NCBI GenBank assembly: GCA_007922195.1
Contig: ML681996.1
Location: forward strand, 22,674,932-22,738,931
Source of the DNA: Podocnemis expansa
Lineage: Eukaryota; Chordata; Testudines; Podocnemididae
Reading direction: 5' to 3'
DNA length: 64,000 nucleotides
The position numbers and the translations under genes are program-made. Below the pieces are notes generated by a model. That model ran no database searches. It saw only the letters and a list, made by a program, of their open reading frames with translations, and was not told where the DNA came from. Shown piece by piece: positions 33,665 to 44,790 of this stretch (its first letter is position 1; each line of letters opens with the position of its first letter).

Positions 33665-34068
33665 GGGTATGTCTGCACTGTGTGTTTAAATCAACTTAAG
33701 GGTCCTTAAATCAAATTAAACAAAGCTCTGTCTACATTGCAGGGCAATAAAGTTGACTTTAGCATAAGGTAAAGTCGACTTTATTACTTCCGCTTATAAA
33801 GTCGACTTTACAGTTAAGTCGACTTAATAAAGTTGACTTATGGCAATGTAGACTCACTAAGTCGACTTAATGCAGTGGAGCCATTAAGTCAACTTTATAA
33901 AGTCGAATTAAGCCAGGCACCCATTTAAAGTCGACTTTATAAAGTCAACTTAATATAGTGTAGCCTTACTAAGTCGACTTAATAAGGTCTCCTTAAAGTC
34001 GACTTTAAGGAGACTTTATTAAGTCAACTTAATAAAGTCGACTTTGCGTTTATAGTGTAGACATACCC
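33665..34068. mobile_element. Miniature element, family e (AAAGTCGACTTTA words)
   Basis: Ends are GGGTATGTCTGCACTG and TAGTGTAGACATACCC. Flanks are ATT on both sides, or CATTG as 5 bp. The interior is a near-unbroken series of AAGTCGACTT words in both phases, with some AAGTTGACTT and AAGTCAACTT decay forms. 404 bp, non-coding. Confidence 0.88.
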
Positions 34069-34487
34069 ATTGACATCAATGAGACTTCAGATCCTGCTGG
34101 AAGATAAGCACATGGTTAAGTGTTTTGCTGAATAGGGATGGATTTAAGCATCTTTTAAGTGCTTTGTCAAATCAGGGCTTAGGTGACAGGATGAAAAGAT
34201 ACTTTACCTATGAAAGTTTATTCCATAACTACCTATTGCAGGATTTCTTGCATCTTCCTTTGAATAATTAGAAAATAGCTATGGATATACTACTCACCAC
34301 TTGACCACAGTGGTGATGCTAAGTATGAAATGCTCAGGAAGATTAGAGAGGCTATTAAAAAAAACAAAGGCTCAGTAACAGGCTATCTCAGCTATCCATA
34401 TATTGACTAAATAGATATCACCTCAGGATGGACTGCAGGAATAAAGTTTCTCAGTATCTTAAACCAGCGAGTGTGCCCTCAGGCCTG

Positions 34488-34648
34488 AGCAGGTGTGCCG
34501 TGGAATCTTTTGAAAAATTACTCAAAGAGTTCTGGATAGGTTTATGAATATTTATGAGTTTATTTGGAGACTATACTGTGGGATGCCTCAAAATAATTAA
34601 AGGTATCAAGGTGTGCCATGGCAGAGACAAGGTTGGGCACCCCTCCTT
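34488..34648. mobile_element. Possible hAT-type fragment
   Basis: GTGTGCCGTGGAATCTTTTG at the left and GGTGTGCCATGGCAGAGACA then AGGTTGGGCACCCCT at the right resemble a degraded amniote hAT family. No duplication was found. Confidence 0.35.
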
Positions 34649-34920
34649 TAAACACATGCTTTTTGGAATAGGTCATCCTGGTACCCACAAGAGGAGATGG
34701 AATTCCTAAACACAGCATAGGTTTTGGCCCCAGTGATTGATATAGCTGAACACCTTGGTAATAGTGATCATAACATAATAAAATGTAACATTTCTTTGGG
34801 GGGAAGGAATGGGGGAACACCAGTGCAACCCACCAAGGTAGCATTTACTTTCAGAAAGGGGAAATACACAAAAAATGATGAAGCTAGTTAAACAGAAGAT
34901 AAAAAGTACAGTGCTGTAAG

Positions 34921-35104
34921 CAGTGTTCCCTCTAACTACTCATAGACTGTGTGCGCAAACAATTTATTTATGTGTGCAAAAACATTTCTTTATGCACACC
35001 AATATTAGCACTATTGAATTTTTTTGTGCACTTTATTTTGTTGTGTGCACAGGTTTCATGACCTGTGTGTGTGAGCACATACACGCAGCTTAGAGGGAAC
35101 AGTG
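34921..35104. mobile_element. Small hAT-type element, perfect 8-bp duplication
   Basis: Ends are CAGTGTTCCCTCTAA and TTAGAGGGAACAGTG. GCTGTAAG is duplicated at 34913-34920 and 35105-35112. 184 bp; the interior is rich in TGTGTGCA / TGCACAC. Removing it and one GCTGTAAG restores CR1 sequence. A longer relative is at 57929-58284. Confidence 0.92.
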
Positions 35105-35405
35105 GCTGTAAGTAAAATTCCTGCAACATCCATGGAAACTTTTGAAAGAAACCAAAATATAGGTTCAATATAAATGTATACCACAATTGAAAAACATAGT
35201 AAGATCATGGGGGATAAAAAGTGGCACTTTGGCTACACAACAAAGTAAAAGAAGCAGTTAGAGGCAAAAAGGAATCTTTTAAAAACTGAATGTTAAATCC
35301 TATTGACGAAAATAGAAAAGAGCATAAACTCTGGCAAGTGAAGTGAATATGTGTAATTAGGAAAGCCAAAAAAGGAATTTGTAAAGCAGTTAGTCATAGA
35401 CTCAC

Positions 35406-35454
35406 CAAACAAACAAACAAACAAACAAACAAACAAACAAACAAACAAACAAAC
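35406..35454. repeat. (AAAC)n microsatellite
   Basis: About twelve AAAC units, in place of an A-rich CR1 stretch. Confidence 0.95.
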
Positions 35455-35887
35455 CAAATCAGAAGCCTTCTAAACAAGTGACGGGGCCACTGGATGATGG
35501 AGATGCTAAAGGAGCACTCAAGGAAGATGCAACTACTACGGAGAAACTCAATGAACTCCTTGCATTGATCTTCACAGCTGAAGTTGGGAGGGAGATTCCC
35601 AGCTCAAAACCGTTCTTTTCCAGGTGACATCTCTGAGGAACTGTCTCAGATGGAGGTGTCATTAGAGGAGGTTTAGGAAAAAAACATAAATTGAACAAGT
35701 CGTCATCCCCAGATGCCCAAAAGTTCTGAAGGAACTCAAATGTGAAACTGCAGAAATACGAATTGTGGTACATAACCCAAAGGAAGTTTACAAGAAGTGG
35801 AAACTTGCTCAGGGAGAAGTATAAAGACACTGTTCAAACACACGCGTGAAATCAGGAAGGCCAAATCACAATCGAAGTAGCAGCTAG

Positions 35888-37607
35888 TGTTACCCCCCCA
35901 AAAAATAAAATCGAATCAGTTAATTTACTAATTTCCAGACCGTCCAGCAGTCTGGGGTTTAATTTGGAAAACCTTCAGGGGCAACGGGGTCCATTTTTCA
36001 CCTAAATGGACAGATACCGGAACTGCAGGGTAAATGTCCCAAGTGGGGGATATGGCTACAGCCCACTGATCAAGCACAGACCAGAAGCAATAAAAGACAT
36101 GAAGCCAATGGTTGATCAAAGGCAAAAATCAGATTTATTGTAATATCTACTCTGGAAACTGACAGGGAACTTATATTTGCTTTACAGATGGTTTAACAAT
36201 AACATAACACATTAAAACTATTCTATACAATTATAACATAGACGCAAAACTTGGGTACACAAAAGAACATTCAGCAAGTGGGGATCAGGCACTTACTGAA
36301 TGGAGAAATCTCAGCTCTTAATATTACTCCTTTAGATCTTAATGTGGGTTTCTTGTCTCGCTCTTTCTAAGTAGTTTACTTATAATCCTAAAGTTACATT
36401 GTAAGGCTTTAGCTTCCTGGCAGTACTGAATTAATAAAAAGATTTTAGGGCTTTCTGCTAGTGTTCCTCCCCTCCTTGGGACCCTTTTCCTTACCCCAGA
36501 AGTTGGAGAAGAAGGCAGAGGCCCTCTTTATGCTGCGAAATGGTGGATCTTTTGCTGGGAAATGGTGGCTGGCAGCTGCAGGCTGAAGATCTTTCTCTGC
36601 TCAGCCCTGGTCTGGTTGCCGTGGAAACTGAGAGCAGCTCAGAATGTTCCCGGAGCTTGCAAGTGCAGTCTGGTCTGGTTGCCGTGGAAACTGGAACTTA
36701 GGCACAGCTCAAAGCTTGCAGGTGCAGCTGTTCAGAGACTGGCGATTAAGCCGTTGCTCACAAGCTCTACGTAGGACTGAGTTAGCTACCTACTTGTGAG
36801 TTTTATTGGAGGCCCTTCTGAGACTGATTTAAAAACCCAGCTCAAGGACTGAATCCTGAGTCACCGCTCGGAGATCCAACCCTGTGCCTTTCAGAGACAG
36901 AGTCCGAAGACCCAGCTCCCAGGCTCCCACTAGAGATGTTGTCACTCTCTCTAGGGGTGAGTGTGAGTGAGACTCCTTAGTGCAGCGGGAACATAGCCAG
37001 AGGCCAGTGGAACCCAGTAAGGAGTGGGAGAGATCTCCAAAGTTCTGCTCCATGCAGCACCTTTTATTCACTCTTCTGCCACTCCCATCTTCTCCTTGAC
37101 CAATCTCAAAAGTGTGATTTCATCTCCACCCAATTGAAAAAGGGTGATTTCATCTATCACCTGCACAGTGCATGATCAAAATCGATACTTTTGATGGGTC
37201 CTTTTGACAGGGGGTGGACACCTTAGAATCCTTGATGGGAGGGGGACTGAGTGAGTTCAAAAGTTCAAAATCTTCCTCCATCTTGACCTACTTTTCCAAA
37301 AAGCATATCTGTTGAATCTGCTGATAGAGATATACCTAGTGAATCTGCTGAACCTATGATCTCTCCATTTCACTTGCTGAATGTCCCTTGAATACCAGCT
37401 TTGTTTTAAACATTGATACATGATGATTTATGGATTCTTTACCACTGCTTATTACATATTATGCTGTTTTCCAGCTTGGACATAAAATTTCTGCCAGATT
37501 GCCTTGCACTATTTTCTACCCATATGTGTCCTTATATATTGTTGTTTTTTATTATTTATTTTTTTATTTTTGTGATACTAAAGAGATGGCAAAAATCTCA
37601 GGCTACA
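35888..37607 (-). mobile_element. Solo LTR, family 1, copy 1 (1720 bp)
   Basis: TGTTACCCCC at the left, GGCTACA at the right, flanked by CTAG (35884-35887 and 37608-37611). Removing it joins CR1 copy G. A conserved AATAAA on the minus strand (36134-36139) and a TATA-like GAATAAAAGG (37060-37069) match positions in the second copy (60516, 61385), supporting minus orientation and a long transcribed region. No gag or pol. The class of LTR element is not identified. Confidence 0.82.
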
Positions 37608-38117
37608 CTAGCAAGGGACATGAAGGGTAACAAGAACGGTTCAGATATGCTCGCAATAAGAAGAAGGTCAGAGAAAGTGTGGGACCATCACTGAATGGGA
37701 GAGGCAATATAGTGACAGATGATGTTGAGAAAGCTGAAATACTCAGTGCTTTTTTTGCCTCCATCTTCATAGACAAGCTCAGTTCCCAGACTACTTCACT
37801 TTGCAACACAGAATGGGAAATAGAGGAGTAGAAAGAACAAGTGAAAGAACAAGTTCAGGTCTATTTAGAAAAGGTAGATATTCATAACTGCATGGAGTCA
37901 CATGTGATGCAGTTAAGTATGGTGAGGGCGTTGGCTGATGTGACTGTAGGGCCACTATCCTTGAATGGAGATTGGGGGAGGTCCTGGGCAATTGGAAAAA
38001 AAGGCAAACAGAGTGCACATCTTCAAAAAAGGGAAGAAATGGGGAAATACAGACCAATCAGCATCTCCTCAGTTCCTGGAAAATCATGGAGCCCATCCTT
38101 AAGTTATTCCTTTTGAG

Positions 38118-38796
38118 CAGGGGTTAAAGTAAGCCAGAACATGTCAGAATGCTGTTCCAGAGCCCAATATTTTTAGGGGCTCAGCATTCTGGGGCCCCTG
38201 AAAATAGAAAATGGAGCTGGAACACTGTGTTTTGGGGTCCACCATTTAAAAATAGTAAGTCCCAGAACACAGCATTCAGGCTCCATTTTCTATTTTTAGG
38301 GGCCAGAATGCTGAGCCCCTAAAAATAGGAGGTCCCCAGAATAGTATGCCACTGTGTTGGGCAGGGTAGGGAGTTCTAAAAACTCCACCCCCCAGCCCGG
38401 TCTCACTGAGCATGCTCAGAAGCTCTGAGCATGCTTAGTGAGCCCAGGCTCTAGGCTGAAGCCTCAGTCTGGGCTGGAGGCCCCTCCCCATGGTGGACAG
38501 GAAAGAGGGGGTATGTGGGGAGGCAGGATCTGGGGGGGTGGCTGTTTGGGGGGCAGGATCTGGGGTCAGGGTAGGTGTGGGGGGCAGGAGCTGGGGTGGG
38601 AGTAGGTGGGGGGCAGGAGCTGGGGTGGGGCAGGCATGTGAGTGGCTGGAGCTGGAGTGGGGGGCAGGTGTTTGGGAGTCAGGATCTAAGGTGCAAGAAG
38701 GGGCCCACACTGGCACAAGGGGGGCCACATTGGCATGAGGGGGGCCCACCAATTTAGGAGGGTTCCAGGTCCCACCAAATTATACTTTAACTCCTG
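38118..38796. mobile_element. hAT-type element with GC minisatellite, copy 1
   Basis: Ends are CAGGGGTTAAAGTAAG and TATACTTTAACTCCTG. CTTTTGAG is duplicated at 38110-38117 and 38797-38804. The left half has inverted copies of TCCATTTTCTATTTTTAGGG. A hairpin around GAGCATGCTCAGA lies near 38405-38440. The right half is a G-rich minisatellite (GGGGGCAGGAGCTGGGG units, 38510-38680). Non-coding: frames there are G-rich shadows. Confidence 0.9.
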
Positions 38797-39514
38797 CTTT
38801 TGAGACAACTGGAAGAGAGAAATGCAATCAGGAACAGTCAGCATGGATTCACCACAGTCAAATTATGCCTGAACAACCTGATTGTCTTCTATGATGAGCT
38901 GACTGGCTCTGTAGATGTGGGTAAGGTGGTGGACATGATATAACTTTAGCAAAACTTTTGATATGATCTTACACTGTGTTCTTGATAGCAAGTCAAAGAA
39001 GTATTGGTTGTATGAATTGACTAGAAGGTAGATAGAAAGCTGGCCCAATTATTGGGTTCAATGGGTAGTGATCTAACTGGCAGCCAGTAACAAGCAGAGA
39101 ACCCCATGGGTCAGACCTGCATCCTGCTTGGTTTAATATTAGTCTTGCTGGTCAGCCTACCCCCTCCCCCTTAGCTTTCAATTGGAAAACTCCTCAGGAC
39201 TTGGCTCGGGGAGCAGCCCAGCTGCTCCTCATCAGCCCCCTTTCCTGCAGGCTTTCCCACTTGGTTTCACACCATTGCCTATTAGGGCTCAAGTTACAGG
39301 GCAGATGAAGCACACTGCTACAGGAGAGTGGTAAAGAACTGAAATGGGTTACCTGGGGATGTGGTGTAATCTTCATCCATAGAGATTTTTTTTTTAGAGG
39401 GAATTTGACAAAGTTCTGGATGGAGCGATTTAAATAGGGTTTGTCCTTATTTGAGCAGGGGATTGACTAGATGACCTCATGAGGTCCCTTCCAACTCAGC
39501 TTTTCTAGGAGTCT

Positions 39515-40956
39515 AAAAACTGGGTGAATGATGATGGCTGATGAAATTCACTGTTGATAAATGCAAAGTAATACACATTGGAAAATGTAATTCCAGATCA
39601 TTCAAAATGATGGGGTCTAAATTAGCTGTTGCCACTCAAGAAAGAGATCTTGGAGTCAGTGTGGACAGTTCTCTGAAAACACCATTCAGTGTGCTGCAAC
39701 TGTCAACACAGCTAACAGAATGTTGAGAGTCACTAGGAAAGAGATAGAAATTAAGACAGAAAATATCATATTGCTTCTTTATAAATTCATAGCATGCCCA
39801 AATCTTGAAAACTGCATGCAGATTGTGACTCCATCTCAAAAAGATTATTGCAATTGAAAAAGAGCAATAAAAATTATTATAGATATGGAATAGCATCCTC
39901 CAGAGGAGAGCTTAATAAGACTGGGAATTTTCAGTTTTGGAAAAGAGGTGACTAAATGAGGATATGATAGAGGGCTATAAAATCCTGGCTGATGGGGAGA
40001 AAGAAAATAAGGAAGTGTTATTTACTCCTCATAACACAAAAATTATGGGTCACTAAATGAAATTAATGGACAGCAGGTTTAAAAACAAAAGAGTGTATTT
40101 CTTCATACAATGCGCAATCCATCTGTGGATCTCTTTGCTATAGGATATTGTGAAGCCCAAAACTATAACCAGGTTTGGTTACAAAAAAACAGAATTAGAT
40201 AAGTTCTTGGATGATAGATCCAGCAATGACTGTTAGGTAGGATGGGCAGGAATGTAAAACCATTCTCTAAAGTGTCCGTCCTACCCTGCATTTGCCGAAA
40301 GTTGGGAATGTGTGACAGGGATGAGTGCTTTGATGATTACCTCTTCTCCTCATTCTCTACAAAGCACCTCACAGGCTATGTCCACACATACATCGTTATT
40401 TCAAAATAAGTTATTTCAAAATGAGCTATTTTGAAATAAAGTCCTTATTTCTAAATAAGTTAATTTGAATTAAGGGAAAAGCTCTAAATAAGTTATTTCG
40501 AATTAAGGGAAATGCAAAATAGCATGTCCAAACTCAGCACTTGTTATTTTGCTTTAGGAGAGGGGCACCATGGGAGGTGTGGCAACATGGCCCCCTCCCT
40601 GAGCCATGCCCCCACCCAATATAGGCTAAAAGGAAGGCACCCTGGGAAGGAGAAGGGCAAAAGTGTTATTTCAAAATAATGGTTATTTCGAAATAACACG
40701 TCTGAACAGCATTATTTTGAAATAACAGCCATTTTGCTTTAAAGGAGGTTTAAGCTATTTCGAAATGACACAGCCTGCCATTTTGAAATAAGAATATGTC
40801 ATGTGGACCTAATCTCTTTCATTTCAAAATAACCAGTGTTATTTCAAAATAAAAGAGACATGTGGACATACCCACAGTGATCACTGTAAGACGACAGGAT
40901 ATTGAGCTAGATTAACCATTTATCTGACCTGTATGACTGTTCTCATGCTCTTATGA
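39515..40956 (+). mobile_element. CR1 LINE copy H, 3' part
   Basis: Plus strand follows a CR1 ORF2 end and 3' tail: GATAAATGCAAAGTAATACA, AAGAAAGAGATCTTGGAGTC, AATAAGACTGGGAATTTTCAG, GAAATTAATGGACAGCAGG, TAGGATGGGCAGGAATG, ending TGTTCTCATGCTCTTATGAA. Frame 39541-39726 (FTVDKCKVIHIGK) is a readable piece. A miniature element (40374-40873) sits in the tail. Confidence 0.82.
40374..40873. mobile_element. Miniature element, family b, in CR1 tail
   Basis: Ends are GGCTATGTCCACACAT and ATGTGGACATACCC. Flanks ACA/ACA, or CACAG as 5 bp. Words TTATTTCAAAATAA and TTATTTCGAAATAA fill both arms. The middle carries AATAGCATGTCC and a GCAACATGGCC block shared, in opposite orientation, with 52961-53409. 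Confidence 0.9.
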
Positions 40957-42246
40957 ACATTCAGCTTCTCTCTCCCCTCTCCCTTCATTTTTTCTGTTCT
41001 GAATTGTCCAAATTTGTATCTTTTCTTCCCTTTCAAAATAAATGTTTCAATTTTATTTATCTCATCCTTCAACTCTGACAGGTCCAGAATTCCTCAGACT
41101 CAGTGAGTGACAACTTTTTCTCTTCCTGTGATTTTTTGTGTGTCCCCATTCACCCAAACTCCCCAAGTGGCTGCACTATTATCTCTGGTATTCACAAAAA
41201 AGATATGAGAGGCTGTCAGCATGCTAACATGTTTTGATCAGGCCTGTTACTTTGTCTGTTATACGTTCTTCATTTGCAGATAACATAATAATCCATTGCA
41301 TGTCTCTGATCAGCGAGTTTCACCTAAATCTCCTGTTGACTCCCATACAGTTCCCCTCCTTGCAGCATGAGAAATATCAACAGAGCAGATGACCTAGCAG
41401 AGTTTGCTGAGCTGTGGAGAACCTCAGATCCTATGTGGAGAATATCAGCAATCTTCGACAGCACTTACATTCTGTAATGTTTACAACCAATAACAATTAA
41501 TAAAATATGTAAATTAAATAAAATAATGTCAGCCAAACCAAGGGCATTGTTGGGAATTGGAGAGAAAGACCAGTGGACAGGGAAAATGAATGAGAAGCTG
41601 TTCTTTAGATTTTTTTTTAACCTTAAAAATCATCAGGTGTGGTTGAGAGAAAAAACATTGGTTTGGGTCAATTCTAATATTAAAGTAAATCTCATAACTG
41701 CATGCTTTGTGCAATATATCTGCACTGGGGCTGGATTCACCTCTTTCAATTGCTCTTCATTCTTAGGAGGTGCTTTGCAGGACAGAGACTGCCAGCCTAC
41801 ATCTCTAGGGGCCTCTGCCCATCTTCTGTGTCCTTCATCCCTTCAGGGAACAGAGAGCACTGTGCAAGGCAGAGGAAAGCTTCCTGCCAGCTCAAGATAG
41901 ATTACAGGTGTGATGGGTAAGGAGGGAGGAATCTGCTGGAACTGACACATTATTTATACAATAGGGTTGGGGAGGAATGAGCAGAGTCATCCTGGCACCA
42001 CTGGGCTATTTCTGCAACTCTCTTTGTCCTCCCTTCAGGTAAAAATGCCCTCTTCCCTCTTTTACCTGAAATCTCCTGTTGGCTCCCATACAGTTCCCCT
42101 CCTAAACATTCTTGGGGAGGCGGGAGAATGGCCAGAGTATTAGGAACCAAGGGACCTAAAGCTGCTACCAACAGCTGTGAGTTCTTAGGACCCAGAAAGA
42201 CAATGGAGGTACGTGTGTGCGTCCCATAACTGACAGATAATGGTCT
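40957..42246. other. Mostly unannotated; one direct repeat
   Basis: No gene supported. A nearly identical stretch of about 38 nt (containing CTCCCATACAGTTCCCCTCC) occurs at 41322-41361 and 42064-42103. Confidence 0.5.
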
Positions 42247-42254
42247 TTTTTAAG

Positions 42255-43065
42255 CAGGGGTTAAAGTAAACCAGAATACACCAGAATGGTGTTCCACGGC
42301 CTGCTATTTTTAGAATTAAAAATAAAAATTTTAAAATATTGGGCTCTGGAACAGAGCATTCCAGTTCCATTTTCTATTTTTAGGGCCCACCCCCAAATGT
42401 GGAACCCCTAAAAATAGCAGACCCTGGAACACTATTCTGCTGTGTTCTGGCACAGCAGGGGAGCTGCTCCAGCTGGGAGATTTTAAATCTCCTGCCCTGA
42501 CCTGGTTGTCACTGAGCATGCTCAGAGCTGTTGAGCATGCTCGGTCAGAGCCAGCCCAGGGCCAGAGCCTCAGCCTGGGCCAGGGTCGCTCAGCACTGTG
42601 GCCAGGTAAGGGGAATATGGGGGGAGTGGTTCAGGGGCAGATCAGCTGGCCCAGCGAGGAAAGGGCATGAGGGAGGGGGTCAGCCCGGGGCAGCAGGTGA
42701 AGGTGGCACACCATGGCGGGGGGTTGGGGAATGGTTGGGGGGACTAGAGGCCAGATGGGGGCTGGGAGTAGGAGCTAGTGTGAGGGGTAGGTGTGTGGGG
42801 GCAGTAGCTGGGGTGTGGGGCTGGCATTTGGGAGGCAGGAGCTGGCATGGGGGTCAGGTGTGGGGCATAACCATGTGGGGGGCAATAGCGAGGGGGAGTA
42901 GGCATGTCGGGGGCAGTAGTTGGAGCAGGGGGCAGGTGTTTGGGAGGCAGTAGCTGGGATGTGTGTGGGGGACCCAGACGGGCATGAGGACGGCCTGGAC
43001 GGGCATGAGTGGGCCTGCCAATTTAGGAGGGCTCCAGGGCCTGCCAAATTATACTTTAATCCCTG
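42255..43065. mobile_element. hAT-type element with GC minisatellite, copy 2
   Basis: Ends CAGGGGTTAAAGTAAA and TATACTTTAATCCCTG. TTTTTAAG is duplicated at 42247-42254 and 43066-43073. Same architecture as 38118-38796: inverted TTTCTATTTTTAGGG parts, the GAGCATGCTC hairpin (about 42515-42545) and a G-rich minisatellite (about 42700-42960). Confidence 0.9.
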
Positions 43066-43073
43066 TTTTTAAG

Positions 43074-44683
43074 TATAAAATCTGTTTCATGTATGTTTTC
43101 TCAGGGTGACTCAGATTCTTTTGCAGTCAGCAACAGTACTTTTATTTCCATCCTCCTGTTTCATGCCAGATATACAAACAATTCATTTGTTACAAATTGC
43201 AAAAGTGGTTTATTTGCTTCACTTAGTAAGAAATCATCCTGAACATAGGTTTTGTTAAAAACATTATAATTCATCAGTTATAGAGAGCTACACAACAACA
43301 TGGGGTAATGCACATTTTGGTCATTTGTCGCATATTTCCGATGGCTTGTGTCACATAATGGCAGGTTTGGATTTGAGAGATTTGTGTTGCTGTATTCTTT
43401 AGATAATCATTCCTCATGTAAACTGGCTTAGGCTAATATTTCATTCTGGGAGGTGAAGAAAGTGGGATAGTAAATGTTATCTGAGTACCAGTGGAATAAG
43501 TTGTATGCTTGGAAAAGAACAAAAGAGGATACCTCCTCGAATTTTTACAAATGATAATGTTCCCTTTACTCAGCATTATAAAATTGATCAGCAAGAAAGC
43601 ACGTGTTAATTTTGTATGTGATTTAGGGGTTATCCTCCAGTCAGAGCTGCATGGGTGGAAAGTGAGAAATCAAAAAGGCTTCATGCATGCAAGGGGACAC
43701 ACCCGCACAGATCTAGTTGCAGGATCAGGGCCATTAGTCAGTCACAATAGCTTATTATCAGGAATTCACTCTTCCAAATGTTTTGTTTCCTATATAATTC
43801 TCCCAGGAAAAACTTTGCGGAACAATGTATGCCAATATTAAATATAGTTACTCCTTCATCTTTGCTTCATTCTTGTCTCTGAGTGTCTCTCCTTTTATCC
43901 TGTTATCCTATTTTTCTCTTGCTGTTTCTTCTCGTTATACTTTTAAGTTTATCTGTTTGTTTACTTCATGTTTGTTTACTTTTTACAAATATTCCTCTTT
44001 TATTGCCCCTTTCTTCTAGGGGTCCCTGATCCCCATCTCTCTTTTTCTCCCTTTCTAATTTTCCTCATTACAAGAAGTAGAACCATGTTTACTCTGTATA
44101 GTGAAGACTGACTCTGCTTGAAGAGGGATACTGAATAGGATACTCTTACATGTTCAATTCTGCCTCTGTACACACACATGCACACACAAACACTCTCTCT
44201 CTCCCCCCCCTTCCTTCCCCCTGCAGACCTACATAATTAGAAGATAGACATATATTTTCAAGATAATTACTGAGAATTACCAAGGAAACTAGGATATACC
44301 CATTAGATCCAGCTATGAGCAGGTAGAGACTGTTTTCAGTCTCTCTTCTTGGCTAGGCTCTTATGTTTTCAGCTATCTATTTTCCAATCAGAGGGCTTTT
44401 TATTACTCTTGCTACACAGACTTTCATACTCCCCATATGGTATTTATTTCTGCATTATTAAGAATTTCACAGACCTCTCCAGATGTACAGAAGCTGATTG
44501 TGAGTTCCTGGGTAAAATGCTATCACATTGCATAGCCTGAAATAATTCAGAAAGCAGTTAGTTTCATGAAAGGCACTGTCAGAAAACAGACCATTTGTAA
44601 CACTGAAAAATTTAAAAGTATATATCGAACACAAGATAGCAGGTAATTTGGTGTCATCTAAAACAAAAAGACTACCTTGTAAG
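43074..44683. other. No gene; CA/CT simple repeat
   Basis: Unrecognised AT-rich sequence. (CA)n/(CT)n-like tract at about 44170-44215. Confidence 0.5.
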
Positions 44684-44790
44684 TTCCCCATCTTCAACAT
44701 GTCTGACAAAGTGGGATTTTCTCCCACAAAAGCTCATGTGATAAATCTGTTAATCTTTAAAAGTGCCACAGAACTCCTTATTTGTTTAAA
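44684..44790 (+). mobile_element. Penelope-like tail, single
   Basis: TGTCTGACAAAGTGGGATT, then TCTCCCACAAAAGCTCATG and GTTAATCTTTAAAAGTGCCA match the other tails. The hammerhead-like boxes are both damaged (CTGACAA, AAAA). Confidence 0.75.

Larger units (their letters stand above)
34656..35774 (+). mobile_element. CR1 LINE copy F, ORF2 region
   Basis: Plus strand matches the CR1 ORF2 region between endonuclease and RT: GGTAATAGTGATCATAACAT, GCATTTACTTTCAGAAAGGGG, TTAGGAAAGCCAAAAAAGG, CGGGGCCACTGGATGATGGAG, GAGGAGGTTTAGG. Frames are broken. It is interrupted by a hAT at 34921-35104 and an AAAC microsatellite. It ends where copy G begins. Confidence 0.8.
35775..39505 (+). mobile_element. CR1 LINE copy G, split by LTR and hAT
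   Basis: Pieces 35775-35887, 37608-38117 and 38797-39150 run in order through a CR1 ORF2. Landmarks are GAAATCAGGAAGGCCAAATCA; then CTAGCAAGGGACATGAAGGG and AAGTGTGGGACCATCACTGA; then CAGCATGGATTCACCACAG. The 3' end (39300-39505) has GATGACCTCATGAGGTCCC, the classic CR1 tail. The part at 39150-39300 does not fit and may be a deletion or foreign filler. Two later insertions are listed separately. Confidence 0.78.

Noticed and set aside
32785..34068. PIF/Harbinger assignment (TWA duplications) for the miniature elements
   Set aside because: Flanks include ATT, ACA and TCT as well as TTA and TAA, so TWA does not hold.
33665..34068. CRISPR-like or satellite array reading of the repeated AAGTCGACTT words
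   Set aside because: No spacers of regular length, and terminal inverted repeats with a duplication show a transposon.
38435..38752. Pro/Ser-rich and Gly-rich frames
   Set aside because: G-rich minisatellite of a hAT read on both strands.
41526..41900. 124-codon plus-strand frame
   Set aside because: No recognisable motif; contains a Phe/Lys low-complexity part.
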